This document shows, one piece after another, positions 46,855 through 56,292 of a stretch of DNA of 64,000 nt (within the stretch, counting starts at the first letter, position 1; each line of letters opens with the position of its first letter). The position numbers and the translations under genes are program-made. The notes under the pieces were generated by a model. It was not told where the DNA came from. It saw only the letters and a program-made list of their open reading frames with translations, and made no database searches. The DNA is from Calothrix sp. 336/3 (GTDB lineage Bacteria; Cyanobacteriota; Cyanobacteriia; Cyanobacteriales; Nostocaceae). The stretch is taken from positions 5,806,700-5,870,699 of the forward strand of contig NZ_CP011382.1 of the NCBI RefSeq assembly GCF_000734895.2, written 5' to 3'.

Positions 46855-47814
46855 ATGCGAGTAGTAGCCCTTGTCCCTGGTGGAATTGGCGACCAAATTT
46901 TATTTTTCCCCACTTTAGATGACCTGAAGCGAAATTATCCCGACGCTCAGATTGATGTGGTGACTGAACCGCGTTCCAAACCTGCTTACAAACTGAGTAA
47001 GTCTGTGAATGAGGTCTTAACCTTTGATTTTCAAGACCGTAACAGTTTAGCTGATTGGGGTAACTTGGTCGGTTCCCTGCGCGATCGCGAGTATGATGCA
47101 GTTATTGTCTTAGGACAAAGTTGGTCATTAGGTCTTGTACTGTGGTTGACGGGGATTCCCACTCGTATCGGTTATCAAGGTAGTATTTCCAAGTTTCTGA
47201 CTCAATCGTTCCCCCAGAAAACACAGCAGTATTTCGCTGCTAGCTACCATGATCTACTTCAAGGTTTTGGGATTAAGTCACCCTGTCCAGAATTAGCGGT
47301 GAATGTTCCCAAACCTGATATTGATTGGGCAGATAAGGAACAATTGAAATTAGGAGTCAAGGAAACTGGATATGTTTTGCTCCATCCTGGTTTTTGCCAT
47401 GGAGCGGGAAAAGCTGGTAGAGAGAGAATTTATCCCTCTGCTAGCTGGGTGGAAATTATCAAGGATATTCAAGAGAAACAACCAGACATTCCCCTCGTCG
47501 TTGTGCAATCTGCTGATGATGGAGAATTTGTCCGTCCTCTCAAGGATGCTGTTCCAACTATCAAGGTGACTTTTCCCAGTGACTTGGGTAAGCTAGCTGC
47601 GATGATTGCTGGGGCAAATTTAATGCTCTGTACAGATCATGCGCCCATGCATCTCAGTGTTGCTGTACAAACCTATACAATTGCCCTATTTGGTGATGGA
47701 GAGCCAAAACAACTTTTGCCCCAGAGCGATCGCTTTGTCGGGGTGAAGTCTTCTACTGGCAAAATCACGGATATTCCTGCCAAAACAGTTCTGACCAAAA
47801 TCTGGGGTGGCTAA
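46855..47814 (+). CDS. Glycosyltransferase family 9 (heptosyltransferase-like)
   Basis: 319 residues. MRVVALVPGGIGDQILFFPTLDDLKRNYPDAQIDVVTE is the GT9 opening with GGIGD; later VLLHPGFCHGAGKAGRERIYPSASW and CTDHAPMHLSVAVQTYTIALFGDGEPKQLLP are the ADP-sugar binding blocks. GT9 enzymes add heptose or related sugars to lipopolysaccharide core; cyanobacterial core differs, so the sugar is unclear. Single gene, followed by a long spacer. Confidence 0.9.
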   Translation: MRVVALVPGGIGDQILFFPTLDDLKRNYPDAQIDVVTEPRSKPAYKLSKSVNEVLTFDFQDRNSLADWGNLVGSLRDREYDAVIVLGQSWSLGLVLWLTGIPTRIGYQGSISKFLTQSFPQKTQQYFAASYHDLLQGFGIKSPCPELAVNVPKPDIDWADKEQLKLGVKETGYVLLHPGFCHGAGKAGRERIYPSASWVEIIKDIQEKQPDIPLVVVQSADDGEFVRPLKDAVPTIKVTFPSDLGKLAAMIAGANLMLCTDHAPMHLSVAVQTYTIALFGDGEPKQLLPQSDRFVGVKSSTGKITDIPAKTVLTKIWGG

Positions 47815-48808
47815 CTGGTCATATTACTGGTCATAGTCTAGTGGCGGCAATTCATCCAAATTTTGGGGCGATCGCGCAATTTTAGCCAACAGCGATCGCC
47901 CTTAACGAACAGTTTCCCGTAATGCTTCTGTATCAATTGGTTTAATCAGATAAAGCAGTATCAAATTCCAGACAATTGCCGCAATTCCGGGTAATTTGCG
48001 AATCAGCTTGCCAAGTGGATGGCAATGGTGGGAAATAGATATGACTTGGTGGATGATTTGGTTCTTAAGAACAATCGGTTTAGCAAAGGATGTAAAGCTA
48101 CCCCCACAGCAGCGATAAAAGTCGGAGATTAATCACTTTTGCTGTGATAATGATAACGATGAGGAAAATTGTAATATTTATTAATAAAGCATAGTGTCTC
48201 AATGCTGAATTGGGGCATTATTCTTTGAGATTGAGATAAAAGAAGATTGACATTATCTTGTTTGATATCTATACTTTAGTTTTCCTAATTATAATGATTT
48301 GGCTAACAATTATATAGCTGCCTGAAAATATCAATATTACTTCACCAGACCGTTGGGGTAGTTACTACTCCTTCAGGTAGTTTTGAAAAAAATAATTTCC
48401 CTCTATAATTCCTGCGTTTCAGTTAAAAAAGAGATGTTCTGATTTTATAGATAGAATTTTTGCTATCTGTATTATCTGGTATCTTAATTGACTGATAAAA
48501 ATCTTGATTTTCCGCAATTAGGGTTAACTATAAAACCATATTTGTTTCACCAAAGTGTTATTTTGAAAATAGTGAAAAAATAAATATGATTGTAGTTTAT
48601 GTACATTCAAGCAAGTTTATGTTGAATTTGCAACTGTATCGATTAACTTTACCAGATTTTTGATTGGCTAACATTCATACGGGCTAACCGATTTATGCAA
48701 TAAGTAATTCGAGAATATTTAGTTGCCAGTGTATAAAATTAAACTGATTCTGCAAAAAGGATATTAGGGTTTATCAAGTAAACATAATCTATGTAAAAAG
48801 GGTAATTC
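47815..48808. other. Spacer with a gene remnant
   Basis: About 1 kb, AT-rich, with the decayed membrane-protein fragment described at 47902-48135 on the minus strand. The remainder to 48808 contains no recognised gene and probably the promoter of the next gene. Confidence 0.45.
47902..48135 (-). pseudogene. Possible decayed membrane-protein gene, C-terminal remnant
   Basis: The minus strand encodes HPLGKLIRKLPGIAAIVWN then LILLYLIKPIDTEALRETVR before a TAA at 47902-47904, a credible C-terminus with a membrane helix. Upstream the frame stays open to a TGA near 48135 with no good start, while a second frame over the same DNA reads AAVGVALHPLLNRLF, which looks like the same protein shifted. This pattern suggests a frameshifted or 5'-truncated gene. 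No homologue can be named. Confidence 0.35.
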
Positions 48809-49561
48809 ATGGTAATTCAATTACATAGCTTTATTAATAGTTGTAAAAGATACATTCAAGTAGAAACATTACCCCATCATGTGACCAATTTATTCCGCGA
48901 GATTCAGTATTTAAATGATACTAAGATACTGGCATCCGGGGATGGTGCAGGTAATATCTATACCGAAAATCATCTAGATGGAACTATCACTTTTTATCAA
49001 AACCAGGGAGAAATTTGGACATACGTTATCTACGATTGCCCTCCTGGGGAAGAAAAAATCGTAATTGATGTGTCAATAAATACTAGTGACGACTTGCTAC
49101 AGAAGTTAATTTGTGGGCAAAAGCTCAAACATGAAGCGATGGATGTTTGGGAATACCTAGTATATAAATATCAAGAAAGTGATTTCATCGAAGTAAGTTT
49201 ACCTGAAGCATATAATAATTATCAGAGTCAGGCGATCGCCAATATTGTTTTAGAGGAATTCACCGCTTTAAACTCAATATCCATATTTTCGGAAGGAGCA
49301 GGAAAGCAATATAAAAGGGTGATTTTGAGTAAATTAATTGCATCGGCTCAAGGGATAATTGATCAAGGTGGAACAGAGGCAGAGTTTCGCGTAGCTCAAC
49401 AATTAATTATGGAAACTACGGAGATAGATGATATTGCCCACCTGATTTTTGAATATAACGATTATCGTATCTGGCAATCAGCATTACCGAGTAAATCTCA
49501 AGCAGTAGAGTATGCTTTTAATGCGGCATTACATCTCATTTCTCGTGTTAATAGCTACTAA
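48809..49561 (+). CDS. Hypothetical protein
   Basis: 250 residues, not recognised. An N-terminal beta-rich part (residues 10-125: VTNLFREIQYLNDTKILASGDGAGNIYTENHLDGTITFYQ) is followed by an acidic helical C-terminus (KLIASAQGIIDQGGTEAEFRVAQQLIMETTEIDDIAHLIFEYNDYRIWQ). No signal peptide or membrane segment. Codon use and the HIP1 site are like the neighbours, so there is no sign of recent transfer. It converges with crr6, whose stop is 12 bp away. Confidence 0.6.
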   Translation: MVIQLHSFINSCKRYIQVETLPHHVTNLFREIQYLNDTKILASGDGAGNIYTENHLDGTITFYQNQGEIWTYVIYDCPPGEEKIVIDVSINTSDDLLQKLICGQKLKHEAMDVWEYLVYKYQESDFIEVSLPEAYNNYQSQAIANIVLEEFTALNSISIFSEGAGKQYKRVILSKLIASAQGIIDQGGTEAEFRVAQQLIMETTEIDDIAHLIFEYNDYRIWQSALPSKSQAVEYAFNAALHLISRVNSY

Positions 49562-49572
49562 ATGTTTTGTCG

Positions 49573-50046
49573 TTAAAACAAACTAAAAAAGCCATCATCC
49601 AACTCATAACCTAGCAGTTGAGCCATTGCTTGTAAACGAGATTGGGATGGGATATCTTGTTGTTTTAACCATGCACTCAAAACAAAAATTTTCCCCATCA
49701 GAAAAATTTCTAAGGCTTCTGGATTGTATTGAATTCCCTCTTTTTTCGTAAATTGATGGGGTACGAGCATCGCTGTGTAACGAGCTAATTCTCCCTCTTT
49801 CCAATTCAGGAAAAATGGCAACCAAGGATAGCGCGCATCTAAACGTACAAACCACAAGCGCACTTCCGCAACTTCCGATAATTCCCGTGGATCACCTGCT
49901 TCTAAAGGGTAATCTATTTGAAAACTTAATTGTTGTTCCTGGGCTAATGCTGTACCCTCTTGTATTACTGCTTCAATAATGCTGGTGACGGGGGAAATAT
50001 CCAGAGAATGAATGGATTCGGGGTTGAGAGTGATGGTGACAGACAT
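49573..50046 (-). CDS. crr6: CRR6-type NDH-1 assembly factor
   Basis: 157 residues. DYPLEAGDPRELSEVAEVRLWFVRLDARYPWLPFFLNWKEGELARYTAMLVPHQF is the conserved core of the CRR6 family (DUF1817). In Arabidopsis and cyanobacteria CRR6 is needed for maturation of NdhI and thus assembly of the photosynthetic NDH-1 peripheral arm. Soluble cytosolic protein, complete. Found only in cyanobacteria and chloroplast-bearing plants, which supports the taxonomic call. Single gene with spacers on both sides. Confidence 0.88.
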   Translation of the reverse strand: MSVTITLNPESIHSLDISPVTSIIEAVIQEGTALAQEQQLSFQIDYPLEAGDPRELSEVAEVRLWFVRLDARYPWLPFFLNWKEGELARYTAMLVPHQFTKKEGIQYNPEALEIFLMGKIFVLSAWLKQQDIPSQSRLQAMAQLLGYELDDGFFSLF

Positions 50047-50332
50047 AGAAAGTTAAAAGAAACCTCGATTTTTCAGACTAGCAGCTTTCAGCCATTAGTC
50101 AATAGACTTTTTCCAGAATCAGGATAAAGGGGAAGGGGTATTTCAATTCCGAACTTTGCCAGCATTTTACCAACACCCGTCAAAATCTGTTTGTACAAGA
50201 TTTCCTATAGACTTCTGGTATCAGCAACTTTACAGGAGGAGAAATTTCTCACCCCCTGGTGAACCCCTTCACCGTCATAGATAAAAACCTATTTATGAGA
50301 GCGATTGTACTTCAAACTTTCGTAATTATGGT

Positions 50333-50599
50333 TTACCATGCACTAGGTTCACTACCATCCCAAACTTCTAACTTTAAATCGTGGAGATATTGCAAACCAT
50401 GAGCTATTTGTTCATTTGTACCCTTTAAATCTAAATCAAACCAACCATCTCCTACAGCGTTTGCTCCTAAAATTGCTGCTGTGATATTAATTGTGAGCCC
50501 ACAGTCAGAAACTAGACGAGATATTACGGGTTCTTGATGGTAATCTCTAGGAATTCTCACACGAATTCTTTTGTGATTGATGTGATTTTCTGTCAACAT
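50333..50599 (-). CDS. Free-standing NIL domain protein
   Basis: 88 residues: RIRVRIPRDYHQEPVISRLVSDCGLTINITAAILGANAVGDGWFDLDLKGTNEQI, a NIL (ferredoxin-like ACT-type) domain. NIL domains occur at the C-terminus of MetN ATPases, where they bind methionine, and as separate proteins beside sulfur-transport genes. It lies 54 bp after cysW on the same strand, so it is probably the last gene of the sulfate operon. A sulfur-amino-acid sensing or transporter-gating role is inferred. Confidence 0.9.
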   Translation of the reverse strand: MLTENHINHKRIRVRIPRDYHQEPVISRLVSDCGLTINITAAILGANAVGDGWFDLDLKGTNEQIAHGLQYLHDLKLEVWDGSEPSAW

Positions 50600-50652
50600 A
50601 GGTCTGTATTTTAGTGGTTATAATTGACAATATCAATCCAATCTCCTCACTG

Positions 50653-51483
50653 TTAAACCGTTTTTTTACCTCCTCCGGTTTTCCGTTCTAAAATTTCTTT
50701 TAATACCAAAGTAACTACAGCTAGAAGAGCTAACAAAACAGCTGCGGAGTAGGCTGCTTCTGTTTCATACTGTTTGTAAGCATCTTCAATAAATAGGGGT
50801 AAGCTTTGGGTTTTGCCGGCGATGTTACCAGAAACTACAGAGACAGCACCAAATTCCCCCATAGCTCTAGCGTTAGTTAAAATTAAGCCGTAGAGTAAAC
50901 CCCAGCGAATATTTGGGAGGGTGACACGCCAAAACGTTTGCCAACCGTTAGCTCCAAGGGTTTTTGCTGCTTCTTCTTGATCGCTGCCAACTTCTTCTAA
51001 AACGGGGATGACTTCACGAGCAACAAAGGGCATACTGACGAAGGCTGTAGCTAGAGCCATTCCAGGGAAGGAAAAGATAATTTTGATGTCATGGGCTTGT
51101 AGCCAACTACCAAACCAGCCATTTCTGCCGTAAAGCAAAACTATCATTAAACCTGCAACTACGGGGGAGATGGAGAAAGGTAGGTCAATAATACTTAATA
51201 GTAGGGCACGACCGGGGAATTTGTTGCGAGCGATCGCCCAGGCAGCACAAAGCCCAAATACTGTATTAATTGGCACGGCAATTAGGGCAAGTGTCAGTGT
51301 GAGCCAAGCCGCACCCAGAAAATTAGCTGACTGTAGATTGTGTAAAAAGGGACCAATACCTTTATGGAATGCCTGGATAAAAACATTCAGCGCTGGTATA
51401 TAAAGTATCAAGGATAGATAGGCGATCGTGATACCAATGAGAATCATCGGGACAATGCTTTTTTTCTCATTTCTGCGCGTCAT
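50653..51483 (-). CDS. cysW: Sulfate ABC transporter permease CysW
   Basis: 276 residues with about six membrane helices and the permease coupling loop EEVGSDQEEAAKTLGANGWQTFWRVTLPNIRWGLLYG, plus NARAMGEFGAVSVVSGNI near the end, typical of CysW. Together with CysT it forms the plasma-membrane channel for sulfate/thiosulfate. The start overlaps the end of cysT by 17 bp, suggesting translational coupling. Length and motifs are normal. Confidence 0.95.
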   Translation of the reverse strand: MTRRNEKKSIVPMILIGITIAYLSLILYIPALNVFIQAFHKGIGPFLHNLQSANFLGAAWLTLTLALIAVPINTVFGLCAAWAIARNKFPGRALLLSIIDLPFSISPVVAGLMIVLLYGRNGWFGSWLQAHDIKIIFSFPGMALATAFVSMPFVAREVIPVLEEVGSDQEEAAKTLGANGWQTFWRVTLPNIRWGLLYGLILTNARAMGEFGAVSVVSGNIAGKTQSLPLFIEDAYKQYETEAAYSAAVLLALLAVVTLVLKEILERKTGGGKKTV

Positions 51484-52372
51484 AACGTTTTCCCCAAGCT
51501 TGTAGAAGGTTGATAGCTAATAGCAGCACTAAGGAAATTAGTAATAGCACCATACCAATAACCGTTGCCCCAGAATAGTCATACTGTTCCAAGCGTTGGA
51601 AAATTAGCACCGGAGCAATTAAATCTTTGAAGGGCGTATTTGAGGCAATAATTACTGTAGAACCATATTCCCCGACTGCACGGGAAAAACCTAATGCCAT
51701 CCCCGTTAAAATTGTGGGGAAAAGAGGTGGAAAAATCACTTTCCAAAAAGTTTGCCATTGGGAAGCTCCCAGACTCCAAGCAGCTTCTTCAATTTCTTCT
51801 TCCATTTCCTGAAGCACTGGTTGTACAGTACGTACGACAAAAGGAAAGGAAATAAATGTCATGGCGATCGCTACCCCTAAACGAGTAAAGGATATTTTGA
51901 TTCCATCCGGTGGAAACCAAGCACCAATCAATCCCTGGGGTGCGAATATAGAACCAATCCAACCATTATCACTATAAACCGTTGCTAAGGTTAAACCTGC
52001 TACTGCTGTTGGTAAGGCAAACGGTAAATCTACGGATGCATCAACTAACCTTTTTAAGGGGAAATCGTACCTAACTAGCACCCAAGCAACAATAGTTCCG
52101 AAAACACCATTGAGCAGAGCAGTGAGGAAAGAAGTGACAAAAGTTACGTCGTATGTAGCCAGGGCAATGGGACTAGTGGCAATTCTCCAAAACTCTGCTG
52201 GTGGTTCTGTAATCGCCTTGGCAAACATTGCCAAAATCGGCAGCAATAACATGAACGTTAAATAGCCAAAAGTCACAACCCAAGCCCAAGGCACTTTTGC
52301 TAATTGGCTCAAAAAGTTTTTGCCTTCGGGGGTGCGTGGAGGTGAGGAACGTTGAGGAGACAGAACAGTCAT
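51467..52372 (-). CDS. cysT: Sulfate ABC transporter permease CysT
   Basis: 301 residues, six membrane helices. SVDLPFALPTAVAGLTLATVYSDNGWIG and the coupling loop EEEIEEAAWSLGASQWQTFWKVIFPPLFPTILTGMALGFSRAVGEYGSTVIIASN identify CysT (CysU). It pairs with CysW. It is followed by cysW with a 17-bp overlap and preceded by sbpA with about 86 bp between. No cysA ATPase gene is present on either side. Confidence 0.95.
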   Translation of the reverse strand: MTVLSPQRSSPPRTPEGKNFLSQLAKVPWAWVVTFGYLTFMLLLPILAMFAKAITEPPAEFWRIATSPIALATYDVTFVTSFLTALLNGVFGTIVAWVLVRYDFPLKRLVDASVDLPFALPTAVAGLTLATVYSDNGWIGSIFAPQGLIGAWFPPDGIKISFTRLGVAIAMTFISFPFVVRTVQPVLQEMEEEIEEAAWSLGASQWQTFWKVIFPPLFPTILTGMALGFSRAVGEYGSTVIIASNTPFKDLIAPVLIFQRLEQYDYSGATVIGMVLLLISLVLLLAINLLQAWGKRYDAQK

Positions 52373-52458
52373 AAAAGTCGGGGAAAAGGAAAAGGGGAAA
52401 AGGAAAAAGGCAAAGGTAAAAAGTATTTTTCTGTAAACTATTTACCTATTACCTAAAA

Positions 52459-53598
52459 CTACTTTTTCTTTGCTTGAATTTGGTCAAAAACAGCACCATC
52501 TTCAAAGAATTTCTTTTGTACGGCATCCCAACCACCGTAGTCTTGGACATTACCAAGATTGCTGACTTTTGGATATTTATCTGCAAGAGCTTTAGTTGCT
52601 GCGGTAGTGGTATCTACAGGGCGAAAACCGACTTTAGCAAATTCTTCCTGGGCTTCTGGTGTAAATAAATACTCAACAAAAGCTTGGGCAACTTCACGAT
52701 TACCATGTTTGTCAACATTTTTATCCACTAGGGCAATGGGATTATCAATGGAGACATTCACCTCAGGGATGACATAATTAACTTTCTCACCTTTTTGTTG
52801 GGCAAGAATAATTTCGTTTTCGTAGTTAATTAAAGCATCTCCTTGCCCCTGTTTGAAGAAGGCATCACTTGCTTCCCGTGCATCTTTAGTCAGTAGTGCT
52901 ACGTTATTGGTGTAGATTTTCGTGACAAAATCTAAAGCTTTCTTGTCATCTCCACCAGTTTTGATTACCGAATTCCATAAAGCGAGGAAATTCCACCGCG
53001 CAATCCCCGATGTTTTAGGATCGGCTGTAATTAATTTAATTCCATCTTTCTCTAAGTCTGCCCAGGTTTTGATACCTTTGGGATTACCTTCACGGGTGAC
53101 TAAAGCTGCCACGGATTTAGAAACAACAGCATTATTGGGCAGTTCTTTTTCCCATCCCGCTTCTATTAAACCTGCTTTTTCAATTTTAGCTGTGTCTAGA
53201 GCCAAAGCTAGGTGAACTATATCTGCTTCTAAACCATCAATGACTGCACGGGTTTGAGAACCAGAACCACCATAACTCTGTTTAAATGTAACATTTTGAT
53301 TATGTTCTGTTTTCCACTTTTCTACGAACTTAGGAATGATTGCGTCATGGGCAGTTTTGGTGACAGCAAAGGAAACAAGGGTAATTTCCACATCCTTTTT
53401 GTTGGCAGCCACTGATTTCGCGGTAGGATTGTCGCTAGAAGTACTTGTATTGCTACCACTAGAACAAGCAGCGATCGCCACACTCAACATTATCCCAACT
53501 ACAAACAAGGATACTAAGCTTCTGAGGGAGTTCAACCGCAATTTACTTTCTAGATGTAACTCAGATATCCACCTGAATGTGCGCTGCCAAAAATCCAT
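52459..53598 (-). CDS. sbpA: Sulfate-binding lipoprotein SbpA
   Basis: About 379 residues from the ATG at 53598, which has AGGAG six bases upstream; an upstream ATG (53619) lacks support. The lipoprotein signal LFVVGIMLSVAIAAC places it at the outer face of the plasma membrane. The periplasmic sulfate-binding protein domain follows: VTLVSFAVTKTAHDAIIPKFVEKW, FKQSYGGSGSQTRAVIDGLEADIVHLALALD and ARWNFLALWNSVIKTGGDD. It delivers sulfate to CysT-CysW. It is the first gene of the operon, so the upstream spacer should contain its sulfur-responsive promoter; no CysR site could be identified. Confidence 0.95.
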   Translation of the reverse strand: MDFWQRTFRWISELHLESKLRLNSLRSLVSLFVVGIMLSVAIAACSSGSNTSTSSDNPTAKSVAANKKDVEITLVSFAVTKTAHDAIIPKFVEKWKTEHNQNVTFKQSYGGSGSQTRAVIDGLEADIVHLALALDTAKIEKAGLIEAGWEKELPNNAVVSKSVAALVTREGNPKGIKTWADLEKDGIKLITADPKTSGIARWNFLALWNSVIKTGGDDKKALDFVTKIYTNNVALLTKDAREASDAFFKQGQGDALINYENEIILAQQKGEKVNYVIPEVNVSIDNPIALVDKNVDKHGNREVAQAFVEYLFTPEAQEEFAKVGFRPVDTTTAATKALADKYPKVSNLGNVQDYGGWDAVQKKFFEDGAVFDQIQAKKK

Positions 53599-53887
53599 AT
53601 TTTCTCCTACTGAAAACATACGGTTATCTGGTCGGAATACCGTATATAATTGTCATGGTAATAGATGGTACAGATGTCTGAGGCAAAATGCAAGAGTAAA
53701 ACTCTATATTTTCGATAGGAAATATGGAGATTTATAAATAATTGTGGGTGGCTGTGATTGATTTCGGGGAATCTGAGTCAACTGATGGGGGTAGTATTGT
53801 ATTATTTAAAACATGATATTTCCGTAATATGGGCATCCTTTACTTCCTTCGACAGCAGGCTTACCCACGTTCAAAAAATAGAGAGCG

Positions 53888-53906
53888 AGACGCTCCCACT
53901 ACACAT
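53888..53906. repeat. Dispersed repeat, copy 1
   Basis: AGACGCTCCCACTACACAT, identical over all 19 bases to 56578-56596. Flanking GAGAGC pairs imperfectly with GCTCCC to give a small hairpin. Confidence 0.6.
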
Positions 53907-53984
53907 GTAGAATAAAATGTAAGGCGCTGGCAAGCTCAATAAAAGTATTAAATCTAACAAGTCCATGGGTTGCCCTACCACGAA

Positions 53985-54060
53985 CTCATTACCCATTACT
54001 TGTTACTCATTACTCATTACTCATTACTCATTACTTGTTACTCATTACTCCCTACTCCCT
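53985..54060. repeat. Heptanucleotide tandem array (ACTCATT)n
   Basis: Around nine to ten copies of the heptamer ACTCATT and variants ACTTGTT, in direct array. It is the reverse-complement type of the array at 33324-33350 (both derive from TAATGAG/ACTCATT). Typical short tandem repeat of filamentous cyanobacteria. Confidence 0.8.
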
Positions 54061-54129
54061 AGGCAGCATCTTGAGAAGTCCCCCATTTTTGAGCCAGTGT
54101 TTTTACTGAGGGACATAAATCCTATTAAA

Positions 54130-54369
54130 TTACCAAGTTGGGTCACTAAACAAATTAATTGTTAACTTTTCGCGTCCCGGTGGAACTGCGGTGATACAAG
54201 CGCGAATCATATCACCTGCTTCTATTTCCACAGTACAAGCATGACATGAACCCATGAGACAACCAGTGGGGATAAAAACCCCAGCTCTTTCTGCAACATC
54301 TAGGAGGGGTTCCCCAACTTGGGCATCAACAGTAACATCATCTGGGAGAAAATGGACGCGAATAGTCAT
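54130..54369 (-). CDS. [2Fe-2S] ferredoxin
   Basis: 79 residues. Cysteines C37, C42 and C45 (TGCLMGSCHACTVEI) and C58 (IRACITAVPPG) give the plant-type CxxxxCxxC...C cluster site within a beta-grasp fold. It is shorter than the 98-residue photosynthetic ferredoxin and lacks its N-terminus, so is probably a specialised electron carrier. It follows cobQ on the same strand after 12 bp, suggesting co-transcription with a cobalamin gene. Confidence 0.9.
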   Translation of the reverse strand: MTIRVHFLPDDVTVDAQVGEPLLDVAERAGVFIPTGCLMGSCHACTVEIEAGDMIRACITAVPPGREKLTINLFSDPTW

Positions 54370-54381
54370 GATTTTGGGTGA

Positions 54382-55860
54382 TTACGACAACAAGGGAGAT
54401 AAATCTAGATGTCGCTCTACCTGAGTAGCAAGGGAGTCTAAAATTTGTTCCCTTTGCTCGCGGTAGTTAGCAACACCTGTAGGTAAAGATTTTAAACCAC
54501 GTTGTTGACGCAGACGATTCAGCCAAGCTCTTCTCCAGGGTCCATTATCGAAAATACCATGGAGGTAAGTACCCCAGACAGACTGACATTTATCAACTAA
54601 ACCCAGGTTCACATCGTCAAATAGGGGTTGATATGCTTGGGGATCTACTCCTTGAGTTTCCACACGCGATCGCCCTTGGTGAATTTCAAATCCCGTTACA
54701 GGTAAACCAATTTGGGGGAAATTAGAAGAAACTTGACGTTGACGGGCGATTTTTTGCCCTGTAATCACTGTTTTTATCGGTAAAAGTCCCAATCCTGGGA
54801 ATCTTCCAGCTTGCCCTTCTATGCCTTCTGGGTCAGCAATCATTTGTCCGAGGATTTGATAACCCCCACAAATACCCAATACTGTACCACCTGCGGCAGC
54901 GTAATTTTGGATTGCTTCTGCCATTCCAGTTCTTTGCAGCAGCATTAAATCAGGAATAGTAGTTTTAGTTCCAGGGAGAATCACCGCATCGGGATGTCCT
55001 AAATCTTGTTTAGGACTCAAATACTTGACAGAGACACTAGATTCTGATTCTAGGGGGTCAAAATCGGTGAAATTCGAGATACGAGGTAGACGCACCACGC
55101 TAATTTGGATGTCACCCTGGGATTTATGACTTTTGCGTTCCAGTAAATCCAGAGAGTCTTCTGCCGGGAACAATTCCTCCATGTAAGGAATCACACCTAA
55201 TACTGGGATACCCGTGCGTTCCTCCAACCATTTAATACCCGGTTCTAGGAGCGATCGCTGTCCTCGGAATTTGTTAATTACCACACCCTTAACTAAAGCC
55301 CGTTCCTCTGGTTCCAATAACTCCAAAGTTCCCACAACATGGGCAAAAGCACCACCCCTCTCGATATCTACAACTAATACTGTCGGTGCATTCAAATGCT
55401 TGGCAATCCGCATATTGGTTAAATCTCGGTGCTTGAGATTAATTTCTGCCGGACTACCTGCACCTTCACAAACTAGCAAATCATACTCATTGCCTAAATG
55501 TTGTAAAGATTCTTCAATTGCTCGCCAACCCATATCAAAATACTGCTCATAATAATCCGCAGCATTTACCCTTCCCATAGACTTACCTTTAATAATCACC
55601 TGGGAAGTCATATCACCTTGAGGTTTCAGCAAAATGGGATTCATTTCTACCCAAGGAACCACACCCGCAGCCCAAGCTTGCACTGCCTGAGCATAACCCA
55701 TTTCACCACCATTGGCAGTCACATAGGCATTTAAAGCCATATTCTGACCCTTAAAGGGAGCCACTCGCCAGCCACGCCGTGATAGGATTCGACAAATTGC
55801 CGCAGTAATCAGTGATTTCCCAGCATGGGATGTTGTCCCCACTACCATAATTGCTTTCAT
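54382..55860 (-). CDS. cobQ: Cobyric acid synthase
   Basis: 492 residues. The N-terminal dethiobiotin-synthetase-like ATP-binding domain begins MKAIMVVGTTSHAGKSLITAAICRIL (P-loop) and continues FKGQNMALNAYVTANGGEMGYAQAVQAWAAG, diagnostic for CobQ. The glutaminase half has GTVLGICGGYQILGQMI with the nucleophile Cys and later GTYLHGIFDNG. It amidates the corrin ring side chains b, d, e and g in cobalamin synthesis. No cobalamin riboswitch core could be recognised upstream. The ferredoxin gene follows after 12 bp. Confidence 0.95.
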   Translation of the reverse strand: MKAIMVVGTTSHAGKSLITAAICRILSRRGWRVAPFKGQNMALNAYVTANGGEMGYAQAVQAWAAGVVPWVEMNPILLKPQGDMTSQVIIKGKSMGRVNAADYYEQYFDMGWRAIEESLQHLGNEYDLLVCEGAGSPAEINLKHRDLTNMRIAKHLNAPTVLVVDIERGGAFAHVVGTLELLEPEERALVKGVVINKFRGQRSLLEPGIKWLEERTGIPVLGVIPYMEELFPAEDSLDLLERKSHKSQGDIQISVVRLPRISNFTDFDPLESESSVSVKYLSPKQDLGHPDAVILPGTKTTIPDLMLLQRTGMAEAIQNYAAAGGTVLGICGGYQILGQMIADPEGIEGQAGRFPGLGLLPIKTVITGQKIARQRQVSSNFPQIGLPVTGFEIHQGRSRVETQGVDPQAYQPLFDDVNLGLVDKCQSVWGTYLHGIFDNGPWRRAWLNRLRQQRGLKSLPTGVANYREQREQILDSLATQVERHLDLSPLLS

Positions 55861-56020
55861 AATTATCGGTCTTCCAGGTCAGTTTTATGATTTTAAAGTG
55901 TGAAGTTGTATACAGCCATATTTAGACCGTAGATTCATGGGTAAAAATTTATCTCTAGCTGATGACTAGTTACACCAATTTGAAAAAAGAATACAACACA
56001 TGGATAAAACCCCTCCCCAA

Positions 56021-56043
56021 CCCTCTCCTTGGTAAGGGGAGGG
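56021..56043. repeat. Inverted repeat (hairpin) in spacer
   Basis: CCCTCTCCTT (56021-56030) pairs with AAGGGGAGGG (56034-56043), loop GGT, with one T.G mismatch. The surrounding text (AACCCCTCCCC... GGTGCCGTTAGGCGGGTG) resembles repeats frequent in Nostocales intergenic DNA. Confidence 0.55.
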
Positions 56044-56292
56044 TGCCGTTAGGCGGGTGGGGTATCTGTCGCACACATTTTTGAATCGGTATTACTTTTT
56101 TGCCATGAAATCCTCTACAGTACAAAATACTTTTTTAAAGACTTCATAAAAGGAGTCAATACTTCCGTATATATTGTTCCCTTCCTGATGCTTTTGCTAA
56201 CAAGGTGATTTTTTGGGTTCAGGGGTTTGAGGATAGTGTAAAAGTCCTCCTGTGTATCAAAAGGTTGTAAATTCCCCCTGACTTGAAAAAGC

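Larger units (their letters stand above)
53620..54129. other. Spacer sbpA / ferredoxin gene with repeats
   Basis: About 510 bp containing one copy of a dispersed hairpin repeat (53881-53910) and a heptamer tandem array (53985-54060). It must also include the sbpA promoter. No gene. Confidence 0.55.

Noticed and set aside
33324..54060. CRISPR array
   Set aside because: The heptamer arrays have no spacer-sized unique segments and no cas genes are present; they are simple tandem repeats.
55861..56100. Cobalamin riboswitch upstream of cobQ
   Set aside because: No B12-box-like GCCACTG with the expected stems was found in the leader; the GCCACTGG at about 56928 is in an unrelated gene and far away.
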